64,000 bases of DNA from Malachius bipustulatus (lineage: Eukaryota > Arthropoda > Insecta > Coleoptera > Melyridae), in contig OU342636.1 of assembly GCA_910589415.1 (NCBI GenBank), forward strand, positions 41,493,735 through 41,557,734, written 5' to 3'. The notes beneath the pieces were generated by a model. That model did no database searches and was not told the DNA's origin. It saw only the letters and a program-made list of their open reading frames with translations. Below, in pieces: positions 63,640-64,000 of the stretch. Both the position numbers and the translations under genes were made by a program. The first letter of the stretch is position 1. Every line of letters starts with the position of its first letter.

Positions 63640-64000
63640 AAAAAATTTTTTCCCCACCCCCTTCCTTCACCCCCAAAAACGCGAGAAAAAAATGACTTTT
63701 TTTTTAATTGCGCGCCAAGCGCGCATTTGCGAAAATAATTTTTTTTTATATAATTTTTTTGCCATGACTACCGGGTAGTAGATAAAAAAACGAAGAAAAT
63801 GAGCGGTGCCTGGTCTCTGTAGGTCAGTAAATAAAATTTTTAGGGTCGTTTCCGTATTTTTCTTCTCACCCCCATATCTCCCCTCCTAATTGGCCCACCA
63901 TCCCCTCCCTCCGGCCCGTCAAAGTACTCGGTGGCACCCTTCCTCTCGCAAAAAATTGACGCCCTAACTCCACCACCTGCCGAGCAAAAGTTGGTAAAAT

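Larger units (their letters stand above)
62461..64000. mobile_element. Long foldback element, cut by window end
   Basis: Left arm 62,461-62,900 and right arm 63,547-64,000 are ~440-bp inverted copies with small indels. Landmarks are TTTTGCTCGGCAGGTGGTGG, GCGTCAATTTTTTGCGAGAG, GTGCCACCGAGTACTTTGAC, ACCCGGTAGTCATGGCAA and ACGAACCGGCAAAGTCT. The ~646-bp spacer is GC-richer than its surroundings. The right terminus lies beyond the window, so termini and TSD cannot be read. No transposase motif is recognised. Confidence 0.82.

Noticed and set aside
1..64000. CRISPR arrays, rRNA, tRNA genes, TTAGG telomere repeats
   Set aside because: Looked for regularly spaced repeats, tRNA A/B boxes with cloverleaf potential and TTAGG runs; none supportable.

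Overview
The window is AT-rich arthropod (almost certainly insect) nuclear DNA made of transposable elements in every state, from apparently intact to heavily degraded. I found no complete host gene, rRNA, tRNA or CRISPR array. The insect assignment rests on the element types: LOA-, I- and RTE-clade LINEs, Ty3/gypsy elements, a mariner-like transposase with a DUF4817-type N-terminus, and piggyBac-type TTAA insertions. It also rests on many TAGGTACCTA-type strings. The order cannot be fixed from this window.

Layout. 1-6.6 kb: repeat-poor intergenic DNA with two copies of a ~0.5 kb dispersed repeat. 6.65-10.36 kb: an element with ~310-bp inverted arms, split by a 5'-truncated LOA LINE that has a 13-bp target-site duplication (TSD). 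10.8-13.5 kb: a minus-strand Ty3/gypsy deletion derivative (3' LTR, pol scraps, intact gag, a coiled-coil ORF), with a textbook hammerhead ribozyme just upstream. 15.8-21.2 kb: a full-length two-ORF I-like LINE, both frames open, 13-bp TSD. 21.7-24.8 kb: inverted-repeat elements, a tyrosine-recombinase-like fragment, and a mariner-type MITE nested in its own relative. 24.9-28.8 kb: a LINE endonuclease relic, a solo LTR carrying a MITE, and a decayed mariner-like element. 30-38.7 kb: relics of LOA, RTE and jockey/CR1-like LINEs and a Penelope-like hairpin with a hammerhead-like core. 39.06-44.07 kb: an intact Ty3/gypsy element whose two LTRs differ at one of 299 positions, 5-bp TSD, tRNA-Leu-type primer site.

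44.9-64 kb: more LINE relics; a piggyBac-type MITE full of GGTCA/TGACC palindromes; a 5'-truncated RTE LINE with 13-bp TSD; a LINE relic split by a GC-rich tandem-repeat element; a second solo LTR of the family seen at 25.9 kb; a further MITE; and a long foldback structure that runs off the right edge. The stretch 46.1-49.5 kb is comparatively poor in coding relics and holds a plausible short host coding exon (47,315-47,357).

The coding sequences do not form a pathway. They are replication proteins of independent elements. The nesting gives relative ages: the gypsy at 39 kb is the best candidate for a recent insertion, and the I-like LINE looks fairly young. The LOA relic at 36.8-38.7 kb and the jockey/CR1-like fragments are old.
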